Position numbers and translations under genes: made by a program. Positions 33,907 to 43,057 of a stretch of 64,000 bases of DNA are shown one piece after another. Position 1 is the first letter of the stretch; each line of letters starts with the position of its first letter. Source of the DNA: Aquibium oceanicum (GTDB lineage Bacteria; Pseudomonadota; Alphaproteobacteria; Rhizobiales; Rhizobiaceae); contig NZ_CP018171.1 of the NCBI RefSeq assembly GCF_001889605.1, positions 2,316,501 to 2,380,500 of the forward strand, given 5' to 3'. A model generated the notes under the pieces. That model did no database searches and was not told the origin of the DNA. It saw nothing but the letters and a program-made list of their open reading frames with translations.

Positions 33907-34086
33907 TAGTCATCCTCGGCCGACCGTAGCGCAGCGGAGGGAGAGCCGAGGATCCAGGCCTGAGAGGTGAAGAAGGTGAGGTGGCGGAGATGTCGGTTTC
34001 CTGCTCCGCCCCACGCTGCCGCGATTCTCAGGAATGGATCCCGGGTCTGCGCCTCCGCTTCGCTCCGGCTCCGCCCAGGATGACGA
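33907..34086. repeat. MITE/REPIN-like repeat, copy 3
   Basis: A 180-bp unit; the left end is TAGTCATCC, one base off the usual end, and the right end is GGATGACGA. The 43-bp spacer before it (with CTAACCTTGGTCCATCTCC) is itself repeated, so duplication involved repeat plus spacer. Confidence 0.85.
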
Positions 34087-34129
34087 AGGTCGGGGTGGCG
34101 GCGCCAACCTTGGTCCATCTCTCTCCGCG

Positions 34130-34295
34130 TCGTCATCCTCGGCCGACCGGAGCGCAGCGGAGGGAGAGGTTCCAGGCCTGCGAGGTGAAGAAGGTGAGGT
34201 GGCGGTTTCCTGCACCCTCTCGCGCTGCCGCGATTCTCAGGAATGGATCCCGGGTCTGCGCCTCCGCTTCGCTCCGGCTCCGCCCAGGATGACGA
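34130..34295. repeat. MITE/REPIN-like repeat, copy 4 (internally deleted)
   Basis: A 166-bp unit with TCGTCATCC and GGATGACGA ends. It has lost internal bases: the usual GAGCCGAGGATCCAGG becomes GAGGTTCCAGG, and a stretch is missing near 34200. Confidence 0.8.
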
Positions 34296-34338
34296 AGGTC
34301 GGGGTGGCGGCGCTAACCTTGTTCCATCTCCCTCCGCT

Positions 34339-34522
34339 TAGTCATCCTCGGCCGACCGTAGCGAAGCGAAGGGAGAGCCGAGGATCCAGGCCTGGGAGCT
34401 GGTTACGGGTGAGGTGGCGGAGATGTCGGTTTCCTGCACCGTCTCACGCGCCCGCGATTTTCAGGCCTGGATCCCAGGGTCTGCGCCTCCGCTAACGCTC
34501 CGGCTTCGCCCTGGGATGACGA
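34339..34522. repeat. MITE/REPIN-like repeat, copy 5
   Basis: A 184-bp unit from TAGTCATCC to GGATGACGA. Its right half resembles copy 1 more than copies 2-4 (CTGGATCCCAGGGTCTGCGC), which suggests recombination between copies. A solo left end, TCGTCATCC, remains at 34564-34572. Confidence 0.8.
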
Positions 34523-34583
34523 AAAGTGGGGTGCTTCGCTAACTGTGGTCACCTTCCTCTGCTTCGTCATCCCAAACGACAGA

Positions 34584-34613
34584 AAAGCCGGCCACGGTGG
34601 CGCGGCCGGCTTT
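34584..34613 (-). terminator. Intrinsic terminator downstream of nrdJ
   Basis: AAAGCCGGCC and GGCCGGCTTT form a perfect 10-bp stem around a 10-nt loop. On the minus strand the stem ends in GGCTTTTCTG, so it should terminate nrdJ transcripts about 110 bp after the stop. Flanking A and T runs would let it work on the plus strand too. Confidence 0.7.
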
Positions 34614-34722
34614 CGTGTTGGTTGATACTGGCAGTGGCTGCCTTGCGTGCAGACTGTTTCCAGCCATCGGCTTACGGCAGGCGAACTTCGTCGCGAGCCG
34701 TGAGCCGAGGCCGTAGGTCAGG

Positions 34723-37700
34723 TCACGAGCACCCGCTCGTGCTCCCGCACGTGTCGCACTTCTCGCAGGTGCCGTTGCGCACCATGGTGAAGTTCTGGCA
34801 TTCCGAGCACATGTTGCCGGTGTAGCCCTGCATGACAGCCTTGGCGCGGCGTTCGGCGGCGAGTGCCTTGGCTTCGGCGGCTTCCTTGGCTGCGGCGTCG
34901 GTGAAGAGTTCGCCGGTGGCGGATGCCGCGTTGGCGGTTTCCTCGAAGGCGACGTCCTCGGCGAGTTCCTTCGCCCGCTCCTCGTAGTCGCGCTTGAAGG
35001 CGACGGCCTCCTCGCGCAGTTCCGAGATCGTCGGCTTCAGCGCGGTGACGGTGGCCGCGGCCGACGAGATCGCCCTCACGTTGGAGCCGGAGAACGCAGT
35101 CGGCGCGACGCGGAGCGGCTGGGGGGACGGGGCGGCCGAGCCTTTCGGATCGGTCGCGGCGGAGCCGCCCGAGACGAGCTTCACCGGCGAGGCGCCGCGC
35201 GTCAGGCCCTTGGAGAAGGGCGTCGACTTGCCTTCCGAAATCCCCTTGCCGAGCGCGGTGTTGGAGAAGTCGGACATGTCGACATGCGCGAGGTCGTGGC
35301 GCGACAGGTAGGAGACGGCCAGTTCGCGGAACACGTAGTCGAGGATCGACGTGGCGTTCTTGATGGCGTCGTTGCCCTGCACCATGCCGGCCGGCTCGAA
35401 CTTGGTGAAGGTGAAGGCCTCGACATATTCCTCCAGCGGCACGCCATATTGCAGGCCGAGCGAGATCGCGATGGCGAAGTTGTTCATCATCGCGCGGAAG
35501 GCGGCGCCCTCCTTGTGCATGTCGATGAAGATCTCGCCGAGCCGTCCGTCGTCGAATTCGCCGGTGCGCAGATAGACCTTGTGGCCGCCCACGACCGCCT
35601 TCTGGGTGTAGCCCTTGCGGCGGTTGGGCAGCTTTTCGCGGTCGCGCACCACCTTCTCGATGATGCGCTCGACGATCTTCTCGGTGACCATGGCCGCGCG
35701 CGCGGCGGTCGGCGCCGCGACGAGTTCCTCGACCAGATCCTCCTCGTCGTCATCGTCGGCGATGAGCGAGGAATTCAGCGGCTGCGAGAGCTTGGAGCCG
35801 TCGCGGTAGAGCGCATTGGCCTTCAGCGCCAGCTTCCACGACAGCATGTAGGCCGACTTGCAGTCGTCGACGGTCGCGTCGTTGGGCATGTTGATGGTCT
35901 TGGAGATGGCGCCCGAGATGAAGGGCTGCGCGGCGGCCATCATGCGGATGTGGCTGTCGACCGACAGGAAGCGCTTGCCGACCTTGCCGCAGGGGTTGGC
36001 GCAGTCGAACACCGGCAGGTGCTCCGCCTTGAGGTGCGGCGCACCTTCCAACGTCATCGCCCCGCAGACGTGGATGTTTGCGGCCTCGATGTCCTTGCGC
36101 GAGAAGCCGAGGGCCGCCAGCATCTCGAAGGAGACGTCGGAAAGCTGCTCGTCGGTGAAGCCGAAGGTCTCCTTCACCCAGTCGGCGCCGAGCGTCCACT
36201 GGTTGAAGACGAACTTGATGTCGAAGGCGCTCTTGAGCGCGCCGTTTAGCGCCGCGATCTTCTCGTCGGTGAAGCCTTTTGCCTTGAGAGACGAGGGGTT
36301 TACGGCCGGAGCCTGATTCAGATTGCCATGGCCGACGGCATAGGCCTCGATCTCGGCGATCTGGCTTTCGGAATATCCGAGCGTGCGCAGGGCTTCGGGA
36401 ACCGCGCGGTTGATGATCTTGAAGTAGCCGCCGCCGGCGAGCTTCTTGAACTTCACAAGCGCGAAGTCGGGCTCGATGCCGGTGGTGTCGCAGTCCATGA
36501 CCAGCCCGATCGTGCCGGTGGGCGCGACGACCGTCGCCTGGGCGTTGCGGTAGCCGTGCTCCTCGCCGAGCTCGATGGCGCGGTCCCAGGCGGCTTTCGC
36601 GTGCTCGACCAGCGCCGGCTGCTTGAGGTCGGAGGCGACGAGCGGGACGGGGTGGACCGACAGCTTCTCGTAGCCGTCGCGTTCGCCATAGGCAGCCCGG
36701 CGGTGGTTGCGCATGACGCGCAGCATGTTCTGCGCATTGCGGTCGTAGTCCGGGAAGGCACCGAGCTGGCCGGCCATCTCCGCCGAGGTGGCGTAGGCGA
36801 CGCCGGTCATCAGCGCGGTGAGCGCCGCGCAGATGCCGCGACCCTCGTCCGAATCATAGGGAATGCCGGAGGTCATCAGGAGCCCGCCGATGTTGGCATA
36901 GCCGAGGCCAAGCGTGCGGTACTCGTAAGAGAGTCTTGCGATCTCCTTCGACGGGAACTGCGCCATCATGACCGAGATCTCAAGCACGATGGTCCACAGG
37001 CGAACCGTGTGCTCGTAGGCCGCGATGTCGATGTCGCCGCCATGCTGCCGGTAGGGCAGGAGGTTGATGGAGGCGAGGTTGCAGGCCGTGTCGTCGAGGA
37101 ACATGTATTCCGAGCACGGGTTCGACGCGCGGATGGCGCCCGCCGACGCGCAGGTATGCCAGTCGTTCATGGTGGTGTTGAAGTGCAGGCCCGGATCGGC
37201 CGAGGCCCAGGCGGCATAGCCGATCTTCTCCCACAGGTCGCGGGCTTTGAGCGTCTTCATCACCTTGCCGTCCTTGCGGGCGGTCAGGTTCCAGTCGCCG
37301 TCGGCTTCCACCGCGCGCAGGAAGTCGTCCTTGAGCGAGACGGAGTTGTTGGAGTTCTGGCCGGAGACCGTCAGGTAGGCTTCCGAGTCCCAGTCGGTGT
37401 CGTAGGTCTTGAACTCGATGGCCGTGTAGCCCTGCCGCGCAAACTGGATGACGCGCTGGACGTAGTTTTCCGGCACGCCGTCGCGCTTGGCATCCTTGAT
37501 GGCGCGCTTCAGCGCCGGGTTGCGGTTGGGATCGTAGCAGTCGCCGTCCGGCCCCTCGCAATTGATGCAGGCCTTCATGACCGCGGACATGTGCTTCTTG
37601 ACGATCTTGGAGCCGGTGACGAGCGAGGCGACCTTCTGCTCCTCGCGCACCTTCCAGTCGATGTAGTCCTCGATGTCGGGATGGTCGATGTCGACCACGA

Positions 37701-38550
37701 CCATCTTGGCGGCGCGGCGCGTGGTGCCGCCCGACTTGATGGCTCCGGCCGCACGGTCGCCGATCTTGAGGAAGGACATGAGGCCGGACGAGCGGCCGCC
37801 GCCCGAAAGCTTCTCGCCTTCGCCGCGCAGGTGGGAAAAGTTGGAGCCGGTGCCCGAGCCGTACTTGAACAGGCGCGCCTCGCGCACCCACAGGTCCATG
37901 ATGCCGCCCTCGTTGACGAGGTCGTCGGCGACCGACTGGATGAAGCAGGCATGCGGCTGCGGGTGCTCGTAGGCCGACTTGGACTTGGTCAGCTTGCCGG
38001 TGAAGGGATCGACGTAGAAGTGGCCCTGGCCGGGACCGTCGATGCCGTAGGCCCAGTGCAGGCCGGTGTTGAACCACTGCGGCGAGTTGGGCGCGACGCG
38101 CTGGGTGGCGAGCATGTAGGCGAGTTCGTCGCGGAAGGCGCGGGCGTCTTCCTCGGTGTCGAAGTAGCCGCCCTTCCAGCCCCAGTAGGTCCAGGTGCCG
38201 GCGAGCCGGTCGAAGACCTGGCGCGCGTCGGTCTCGGACACGTAGCGCTCGTCCTCCGGCAGCTTGGCGAGTTCGGCCTCGTCGGCGACGGAGCGCCACA
38301 GGAAGGAGGGGACGGAGGTCTCCTCGACCTTCTTCAGGCGCGCAGGGACGCCGGCCTTGCGGAAATATTTCTGCGCCAGCACGTCGGTCGCCACCTGGCT
38401 GAACTGTGCCGGGACGTCGATGTCCGCGAGCCGGAAGACGATCGAGCCGTCCGGGTTGCGGATTTCGCTGACCGCCTTGCGGAATGCGATTTCCGCATAG
38501 GCCGCCCGCTCGCCATGACCTTCCTTCGTGAACCGCCGTTCGATGCGCAT
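34723..38550 (-). CDS. nrdJ: Adenosylcobalamin-dependent (class II) ribonucleotide reductase
   Basis: A 1275-residue NrdJ of the long alphaproteobacterial type. The N terminus [20 protein letters not shown] is followed by the ten-stranded barrel with [39 protein letters not shown] and [20 protein letters not shown]. The C terminus has an Ala-rich linker and a Cys-rich tail ([20 protein letters not shown]) that reduces the active site. It makes deoxyribonucleotides from ribonucleotides using B12, with or without oxygen. The upstream region has NrdR-type boxes. Confidence 0.97.
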   Translation of the reverse strand: MRIERRFTKEGHGERAAYAEIAFRKAVSEIRNPDGSIVFRLADIDVPAQFSQVATDVLAQKYFRKAGVPARLKKVEETSVPSFLWRSVADEAELAKLPEDERYVSETDARQVFDRLAGTWTYWGWKGGYFDTEEDARAFRDELAYMLATQRVAPNSPQWFNTGLHWAYGIDGPGQGHFYVDPFTGKLTKSKSAYEHPQPHACFIQSVADDLVNEGGIMDLWVREARLFKYGSGTGSNFSHLRGEGEKLSGGGRSSGLMSFLKIGDRAAGAIKSGGTTRRAAKMVVVDIDHPDIEDYIDWKVREEQKVASLVTGSKIVKKHMSAVMKACINCEGPDGDCYDPNRNPALKRAIKDAKRDGVPENYVQRVIQFARQGYTAIEFKTYDTDWDSEAYLTVSGQNSNNSVSLKDDFLRAVEADGDWNLTARKDGKVMKTLKARDLWEKIGYAAWASADPGLHFNTTMNDWHTCASAGAIRASNPCSEYMFLDDTACNLASINLLPYRQHGGDIDIAAYEHTVRLWTIVLEISVMMAQFPSKEIARLSYEYRTLGLGYANIGGLLMTSGIPYDSDEGRGICAALTALMTGVAYATSAEMAGQLGAFPDYDRNAQNMLRVMRNHRRAAYGERDGYEKLSVHPVPLVASDLKQPALVEHAKAAWDRAIELGEEHGYRNAQATVVAPTGTIGLVMDCDTTGIEPDFALVKFKKLAGGGYFKIINRAVPEALRTLGYSESQIAEIEAYAVGHGNLNQAPAVNPSSLKAKGFTDEKIAALNGALKSAFDIKFVFNQWTLGADWVKETFGFTDEQLSDVSFEMLAALGFSRKDIEAANIHVCGAMTLEGAPHLKAEHLPVFDCANPCGKVGKRFLSVDSHIRMMAAAQPFISGAISKTINMPNDATVDDCKSAYMLSWKLALKANALYRDGSKLSQPLNSSLIADDDDEEDLVEELVAAPTAARAAMVTEKIVERIIEKVVRDREKLPNRRKGYTQKAVVGGHKVYLRTGEFDDGRLGEIFIDMHKEGAAFRAMMNNFAIAISLGLQYGVPLEEYVEAFTFTKFEPAGMVQGNDAIKNATSILDYVFRELAVSYLSRHDLAHVDMSDFSNTALGKGISEGKSTPFSKGLTRGASPVKLVSGGSAATDPKGSAAPSPQPLRVAPTAFSGSNVRAISSAAATVTALKPTISELREEAVAFKRDYEERAKELAEDVAFEETANAASATGELFTDAAAKEAAEAKALAAERRAKAVMQGYTGNMCSECQNFTMVRNGTCEKCDTCGSTSGCS

Positions 38551-38565
38551 CTGAAGTCCCTCTGA

Positions 38566-38581
38566 TCCCTAAATATAGAGC
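38566..38581. promoter_or_regulatory. NrdR-like box near the nrdJ start
   Basis: TCCCTAAATATAGAGC matches 12 of 16 positions of the palindrome at 38816-38831. It lies 16 bp before the nrdJ ATG. It has no partner box at one-repeat spacing, so it may be a single or accidental site. Confidence 0.45.
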
Positions 38582-38784
38582 CTTTTCCACAGGCCATCCA
38601 TGGCCGTCTCGAAGGCAAATGTCCGCCGCATCCGGGCCTCCCGCGGGACGCCCGGCTCTCCTTCCGCAGTTTGTCGCCTGATGGACATGGACACCGCCGT
38701 TACGCTGGCACCGCCCCGGTCTCCGACGAACCCCTCGCGGGTTCCGATCTCACGCTCGACACGAGTCCCCTCTTCAAGCGAAAG

Positions 38785-38800
38785 AAGCCGTATCTAGTAC
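38785..38800. promoter_or_regulatory. Second, diverged NrdR-like box
   Basis: AAGCCGTATCTAGTAC is a weaker match (9 of 16) but its centre is 31 bp from that of the strong box at 38816-38831. NrdR sites occur in pairs about three helical turns apart, so spacing supports it. Confidence 0.4.
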
Positions 38801-38815
38801 CAAGGGTGGGCGCAA

Positions 38816-38831
38816 ACACTAAATATAGTGT
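38816..38831. promoter_or_regulatory. NrdR box upstream of nrdJ
   Basis: ACACTAAATATAGTGT is a near-perfect palindrome and fits the NrdR consensus ACACWATATATWGTGT. NrdR represses ribonucleotide reductase genes when dATP is high. The box lies about 265 bp upstream of nrdJ, implying a long leader or a distal promoter. No gene is seen in 38832-39012. Confidence 0.75.
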
Positions 38832-39012
38832 TAACAAGAGATTTACGCCACCTCTAAAATTTGTCGCTCGTCCCCACGAGCCAGACAAAGCCGCCATCTC
38901 TCCGCCAGCCTCGCAACAGGCGGAAAACGGACCCCACGCACCAAAATCAGGAAAAATGACCAGTCTTCAACGCACCGGCCGCGCCCTCGAAACGCGAGCG
39001 CATGACCTATAA

Positions 39013-39035
39013 AAAGCGACTCGCCCGAAGGCGTC
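39013..39035 (-). terminator. Probable terminator downstream of the enoyl-CoA hydratase gene
   Basis: On the minus strand GACGCC-TTCG-GGCGAGTC forms a 6-bp stem with a UUCG-type tetraloop and a small bulge, followed by GCTTTTTATAGG. It lies about 125 bp after the hydratase stop. Confidence 0.5.
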
Positions 39036-39158
39036 AAGGGCTCGTTTCGCGACAGCTTCGTGACGCTAGATGTTGTGGGCTGAGGTGTGGATAGCGGGGA
39101 TGCGCTCACCGGGACGGTTGCGGTTCCGGAAGGGCAAGCGGCGCGCCGCCCGGCGCCT

Positions 39159-39965
39159 CTATCGGCCCTCGAAACGGGGCGGTCGCTTCTGCCGGAAGGC
39201 TTCCCGGCCCTCGCCGTAGTCGCGGCTGTCGAAGGTGAGGGTGCCGAGTTCCTCCGCACGCTTCCTGTCGGCCGGCTCGTTCGTCAGCACGGCCCGGATG
39301 GCTGCCTTGGAGGCGCGCACGGACAGCGGCGCGTTTTGCGCGATCTTGCCGGCGATCTCTCCGGCCCGGGTTTCGAGTGCTGCGAGATCGGCAACGACCT
39401 CCAGGAGGAGGCCGGCCTGCCTGGCCTCCCGTGCGCCGAGGCGGTCGGTGGAATAGGCGAGATAGCGCGCCATCTGGATGCCGGCCGAATGCACGATGTC
39501 CTGCATGGCGTCGACCGGATAGGCGAGGCCGAGCCGGGCGGCGGGCACACAGAAAAGCGCGTCCTCCGTCGCGATGCGGATGTCGCAGGCCGCCGCGATA
39601 CCGAAGCCGCCGCCAAAGCAGATGCCCGAGATCGCCGCGATGGTGGGAACGGGCGCATTGCGGATGGCGGCGAAGGCGGCCGAATTCGCCGCCTCGTAGC
39701 GGCGCGCGGTGTCGGCATCGGCGCGCAGTTCGGAGAATTCGCCGATATCGGCTCCGGCGGAGAAATCTCGGCCGGCACCGCGCAGCACGATCGCCCGTGT
39801 CGCCGCATCCTCGCCCGCAGCACAGACCGCGGCGGCCAGCGCCCGCCACATGTCGAACGTCAGCGCGTTCTTCTTTTCCGGCCTGTCGATCGTTATGGTA
39901 ACAACACCGTCATCGTTGCGGGCTACCGCTATGCGGCGTTCCAGTGCGGCTTGATTCTCGGCCAT
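39159..39965 (-). CDS. Enoyl-CoA hydratase/isomerase family protein
   Basis: A 268-residue crotonase-fold protein. The first oxyanion-hole segment is GAGRDFSAGADIGEFSE; the second is ISGICFGGGFGIAAACDIRIA. ARLGLAYPVDAMQ follows. The conserved catalytic glutamates of classical hydratases are not clearly placed, so hydratase versus isomerase or hydrolase activity is open. The ATG at 39965 begins MAENQAALERRIAVARND. It is divergent from cysE, 103 bp away. Confidence 0.88.
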   Translation of the reverse strand: MAENQAALERRIAVARNDDGVVTITIDRPEKKNALTFDMWRALAAAVCAAGEDAATRAIVLRGAGRDFSAGADIGEFSELRADADTARRYEAANSAAFAAIRNAPVPTIAAISGICFGGGFGIAAACDIRIATEDALFCVPAARLGLAYPVDAMQDIVHSAGIQMARYLAYSTDRLGAREARQAGLLLEVVADLAALETRAGEIAGKIAQNAPLSVRASKAAIRAVLTNEPADRKRAEELGTLTFDSRDYGEGREAFRQKRPPRFEGR

Positions 39966-40068
39966 TTCAATCCAATTGAAGAAGCGTTGAGGAAATTGCA
40001 GTTCTATGGCGAGCGGTTCTGGCGTAAGTTCCGCGCCTCGACAAGCCGGGAGCGAAGGGAGCGAAGGC

Positions 40069-40887
40069 ATGAGCACACGCAGCATCCGGTCCAGCGAGAT
40101 CCATCCCGTCGATCCCATCTGGGATTCGGTGCGCCAGGAGGCCGAGGCCACCGTCCAGCGCGACCCGCTGATGGCCGCTTTCCTCTATTCGACGATTCTC
40201 AATCATGATTCCCTCGAGGGCGCGGTCATCCACCGCATCGCCGAGAGGCTGGGGCACAACGACCTGCCGGCCAACCTGATCGGCCAGACGTTCGAGACCA
40301 TGCATCGCGCCAATCCCGGCTGGAGCGCAGTGGTGCGGGTCGACATCCAGGCCTACTACGATCGCGACCCGGCCTGCGACCGGTTCATCATGCCCGTGCT
40401 CTACTTCAAGGGCTTCCACGCCATCCAGACGCATCGCCTGGCGCACTGGCTGTGGAACGAGGGTCGCCGGGACTTCGCGCTCTATCTGCAGAGCCGTTCG
40501 TCGGCCGTCTTCCAGACCGACATCAACCCAGCGGCGAAGCTGGGCAAGGGCATCTTCATCGACCATGCCACCGGCCTGGTGATCGGAGAGACGGCGGTCG
40601 TGGAAGACAACGTCTCGATGCTCCATGGCGTGACGCTGGGCGGCACCGGCAAGGCGGGGGGCGATCGGCATCCCAAGATCAGGCACGGCGTCCTCATCGG
40701 TGCGGGGGCCAAGATCCTCGGCAACATCGAGATCGGCCATTGCACGAAGGTTGCCGCCGGTTCGGTCGTTCTCAAGTCCGTGCCGAACAACAAGACGGTT
40801 GCCGGGGTGCCGGCGCGCATCGTCGGGGACGCCGGCTGCAACGAGCCTTCCCGCGCGATGGATCAGTTGCTCAGCGGCGAGGAGTGA
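40069..40887 (+). CDS. cysE: Serine O-acetyltransferase
   Basis: A 272-residue enzyme. The N-terminal helical domain (DPIWDSVRQEAEATVQRDPL) is followed by the left-handed beta-helix of hexapeptide repeats with DINPAAKLGKGIFIDHATG, SMLHGVTLGGTGKAGGDRHP and GVPARIVG. It transfers acetyl from acetyl-CoA to serine, the first step of cysteine synthesis. Starting at ATG 40069 gives the usual length. It is followed after about 120 bp by the DUF3126 gene, a pairing I believe is common in Hyphomicrobiales. Confidence 0.96.
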   Translation: MSTRSIRSSEIHPVDPIWDSVRQEAEATVQRDPLMAAFLYSTILNHDSLEGAVIHRIAERLGHNDLPANLIGQTFETMHRANPGWSAVVRVDIQAYYDRDPACDRFIMPVLYFKGFHAIQTHRLAHWLWNEGRRDFALYLQSRSSAVFQTDINPAAKLGKGIFIDHATGLVIGETAVVEDNVSMLHGVTLGGTGKAGGDRHPKIRHGVLIGAGAKILGNIEIGHCTKVAAGSVVLKSVPNNKTVAGVPARIVGDAGCNEPSRAMDQLLSGEE

Positions 40888-41008
40888 TCCGCCGAGTGAA
40901 CCTCGGGCCTTTCGGGGCGTTCGGGGTTTACATCCGCGAGGTGCGCGTGTCAGAAGCGCCGCCAATGCGGCGCGACGCCGCGCAGCCCCAGCGACCGGGA
41001 GAAGTCGA

Positions 41009-41218
41009 TTGAAAGCCGAAGAAATCAGGAAGCTAGACGCCTATTTCAAACGCACGTTCCAGAATCCCACCCTCGAGGTGAAGGCGCGCCCGCGCAAGGA
41101 CGATTCCTGCGAACTCTACGTCGGCGACGAATTCCTCGGCATCATCTTCAAGGATGAAGAGGAAGGCGAGCTCTCCTACAATTTCTCGATGGCGATCCTC
41201 GACGTCGACCTGCAGTGA
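41009..41218 (+). CDS. DUF3126 family small protein (TTG start)
   Basis: A 69-residue protein. The reading frame has no usable ATG; the TTG at 41009 preceded by GGGAGAAGTCGA gives the family-typical start (initiator)KAEEIRKLDAYFKRTFQNP. The rest, EVKARPRKDDSCELYVGDEF, LGIIFKDEEEGELSYNFSMA and ILDVDLQ, matches DUF3126. The family is confined to alphaproteobacteria and has no known function. It is likely co-transcribed with cysE. Confidence 0.88.
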   Translation: MKAEEIRKLDAYFKRTFQNPTLEVKARPRKDDSCELYVGDEFLGIIFKDEEEGELSYNFSMAILDVDLQ

Positions 41219-41230
41219 GGTCGACCCGGA

Positions 41231-42016
41231 TCAGGGTCCGGTCCTGATCGTTGCCTTCGAAAAGGCCATGATGGCGGCGTCGATCCTCCGCCAGTCCGCG
41301 AGCAGGCTGGACGGAAAGCGGTAGACCAGCGCGAGATCGTCGCCCACGAAAATGTCGCGCTCGCAGCCGGCCAGCGACTGCTCCGCCGCCGCCCCCGTCA
41401 GGCATCGCGCCGTGAAGGTTCCTGAGCCCGGCGCTTCCGGACCGACGACCAGCATCTCGTCCATGTAGCCCGACTTCTCGATGAAGTCGTAGAACGTCAG
41501 CCCGGCGGGTCCCGCCCTGCCGGGAGTACGCACGAGCGACCTGTAGATCGGTTCCAGCCGGCCGCTCATGTCGCGCGACATCATCCTCGGTTCGAACGTC
41601 AGGAACAGGATGTTGCGGGCACCGCCCACATTGTTGAAGTCGTCGCGCAAATCGGCGCGGTATCCCTTCATTTCCGGCCATTTCAGGTAGAGGTGCAACC
41701 CCGCCGCCACGCCGTCGCGCCTTTCGCTCTCGAAGCGGATTGCGTTGGACTGCACGACCAGGACGTTGTTGCCGATCACGATCTCGCGCAGCGTCTGGTC
41801 TTCGGAGTGACCGCCGAGAGCGATCGAGCCCCCGACATATCGGCCGCCGATGCTGATCAGGGCCGACAGGACGGCCATCGCGGCGAAGACCGCGAACACC
41901 TTCAGGACGAAACCTTCGCCGAAAGCGGCTGTGGATTGCGTGTCGGAAGCGGCTGTCGGCAACTTGGCTTTCCCGAGCGATTTTGCGAGTGCCGATCCGG
42001 GACAGCCCGGCGGCAT
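41231..42016 (-). CDS. Conserved membrane-anchored protein of unknown function
   Basis: A 261-residue protein. One membrane helix at about residues 35-58 (FVLKVFAVFAAMAVLSALIS) follows a short cytoplasmic N terminus. The periplasmic part includes LREIVIGNNVLVVQSNAIRF, GLHLYLKWPEMKGYRADLRD, GARNILFLTFEPRMMSRDMS and two cysteines (TARCLTGA, LAGCERDIF). I recognise no named domain. The ATG at 42016 is chosen over upstream in-frame sequence that is Arg/Pro-rich and unlike protein. It is divergent from the next gene, about 53 bp away. Confidence 0.75.
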   Translation of the reverse strand: MPPGCPGSALAKSLGKAKLPTAASDTQSTAAFGEGFVLKVFAVFAAMAVLSALISIGGRYVGGSIALGGHSEDQTLREIVIGNNVLVVQSNAIRFESERRDGVAAGLHLYLKWPEMKGYRADLRDDFNNVGGARNILFLTFEPRMMSRDMSGRLEPIYRSLVRTPGRAGPAGLTFYDFIEKSGYMDEMLVVGPEAPGSGTFTARCLTGAAAEQSLAGCERDIFVGDDLALVYRFPSSLLADWRRIDAAIMAFSKATIRTGP

Positions 42017-42069
42017 GGATCTTGCGAGTCGCCTGACCTTGGGACTACTATGGTAAAGGGACGGTAAAA

Positions 42070-42402
42070 ATGGTGGGCATCTGGCTGGTCTCCTTCGTGT
42101 TCCTCTCCGGCCTGGTGTTCTCCGGGATCGGCGGGACCGTGCTCGAGATGTGGGGCGGCCGCAGGCTTGCCTTCTCCGATCCATTCGTGTCTCGCGAACA
42201 CGTGGTGCGGTCGCTCTGGATGACCGCCGTGACCGGACCCTTCATGCTGGTCAACGAGGCGGCATCGGCGTTGCGCGAGCGGCGGATCGGCGTTCCCTCC
42301 CTCTTCAGCTGCGTCCTGCTTTCGCTGACCTGGGTCTTTCTGACCGGCATCGTCGTGCTGGACGTTGCATTCTTCCTGTCCGATCTGCTCTTTAAGGCCT
42401 GA
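42070..42402 (+). CDS. Small integral membrane protein
   Basis: A 110-residue protein with three predicted helices: VGIWLVSFVFLSGLVFSGIG, about residues 50-63 (MTAAVTGPFMLVNE region, weak) and SLFSCVLLSLTWVFLTGIVV. No catalytic motif is visible. It begins at ATG 42070 shortly after the divergent promoter region and ends 27 bp before the gamma carbonic anhydrase gene, so these two may be co-transcribed. Function unknown. Confidence 0.7.
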   Translation: MVGIWLVSFVFLSGLVFSGIGGTVLEMWGGRRLAFSDPFVSREHVVRSLWMTAVTGPFMLVNEAASALRERRIGVPSLFSCVLLSLTWVFLTGIVVLDVAFFLSDLLFKA

Positions 42403-42429
42403 CATTCGCGGAAGACGGGAGAAGGCTGA

Positions 42430-42957
42430 ATGCCGATCTATGCACTCGACGGAAACTCTCCGGAGTTCGACGACCGGGCATCCAACTGGATCGCGCCGGA
42501 CGCGACGCTGGTGGGAAAGGTCAGGCTCGGCCGCAACGCCGGCATCTGGTTCGGCGCGGTGCTGCGCGGCGACAACGAGGACATCGAGATCGGCGAAGAC
42601 AGCAACGTGCAGGAACACACGGTGATGCACACCGACCTGGGATTTCCGCTCGTGGTGGGCAAGGGATGCACCATCGGCCACCGCGCCATGCTGCACGGCT
42701 GCACCATCGGCGACAACAGCCTGATCGGCATGGGCGCCATCGTGCTCAATGGCGCCCGCATCGCGGAAGATTCGCTGGTGGGGGCTGGCGCACTCGTCAC
42801 GGAAGGCAAGGTGTTTCCGCCGCGCTCGCTGATCGTCGGCTCGCCCGCCAAGGCTATCCGCGAACTCGACGACAAGGCCGTCGAACTGCTGCGCTGGTCT
42901 GCGGCCCACTACGTCGAGAACGGCCGTCGTTTCCTGAAGGGCCTCACCGCCGTCTGA
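42430..42957 (+). CDS. Gamma carbonic anhydrase family protein
   Basis: A 175-residue left-handed beta-helix protein. The family core is [40 protein letters not shown] and [21 protein letters not shown]. Three histidines (in EHTVMH, IGHR and MLHG) are placed to bind the trimer-interface metal. Members include YrdA/PaaY and mitochondrial complex I-associated proteins; true anhydrase activity is shown for only some. The carbonic anhydrase name is therefore a family label. Confidence 0.92.
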   Translation: MPIYALDGNSPEFDDRASNWIAPDATLVGKVRLGRNAGIWFGAVLRGDNEDIEIGEDSNVQEHTVMHTDLGFPLVVGKGCTIGHRAMLHGCTIGDNSLIGMGAIVLNGARIAEDSLVGAGALVTEGKVFPPRSLIVGSPAKAIRELDDKAVELLRWSAAHYVENGRRFLKGLTAV

Positions 42958-42975
42958 AGCTCCCCCAAAAAAGTT

Positions 42976-43007
42976 GGAGCCGGCCCTGGGGACAAAGGGC
43001 CGGCTCC
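42976..43007 (-). terminator. Strong intrinsic terminator downstream of the BTLCP peptidase gene
   Basis: GGAGCCGGCCC and GGGCCGGCTCC make a perfect 11-bp stem with a 10-nt loop. On the minus strand it is followed by AACTTTTTTGGGG, a good T-run. It lies between convergent genes and may also help end the plus-strand carbonic-anhydrase transcript. Confidence 0.85.
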
Positions 43008-43057
43008 GTGTGCCCGGTCGTTGGGGACGGGGAGGGTGGGGACTCGACCGGGAACCT

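Noticed and set aside
33122-34522. CRISPR array
   Set aside because: The repeats are 166-184 bp with inverted ends, not 25-40 bp direct repeats with unique spacers, and no cas genes are present.
33640-34722. Short frames inside the repeat array
   Set aside because: Several frames of 60-150 codons repeat with the repeats themselves and have no ribosome-binding sites or protein-like composition.
38551-38815. Cobalamin riboswitch before nrdJ
   Set aside because: I found no B12-box-like sequence on the minus strand, and B12-dependent enzymes are not usual targets of this repressing switch.
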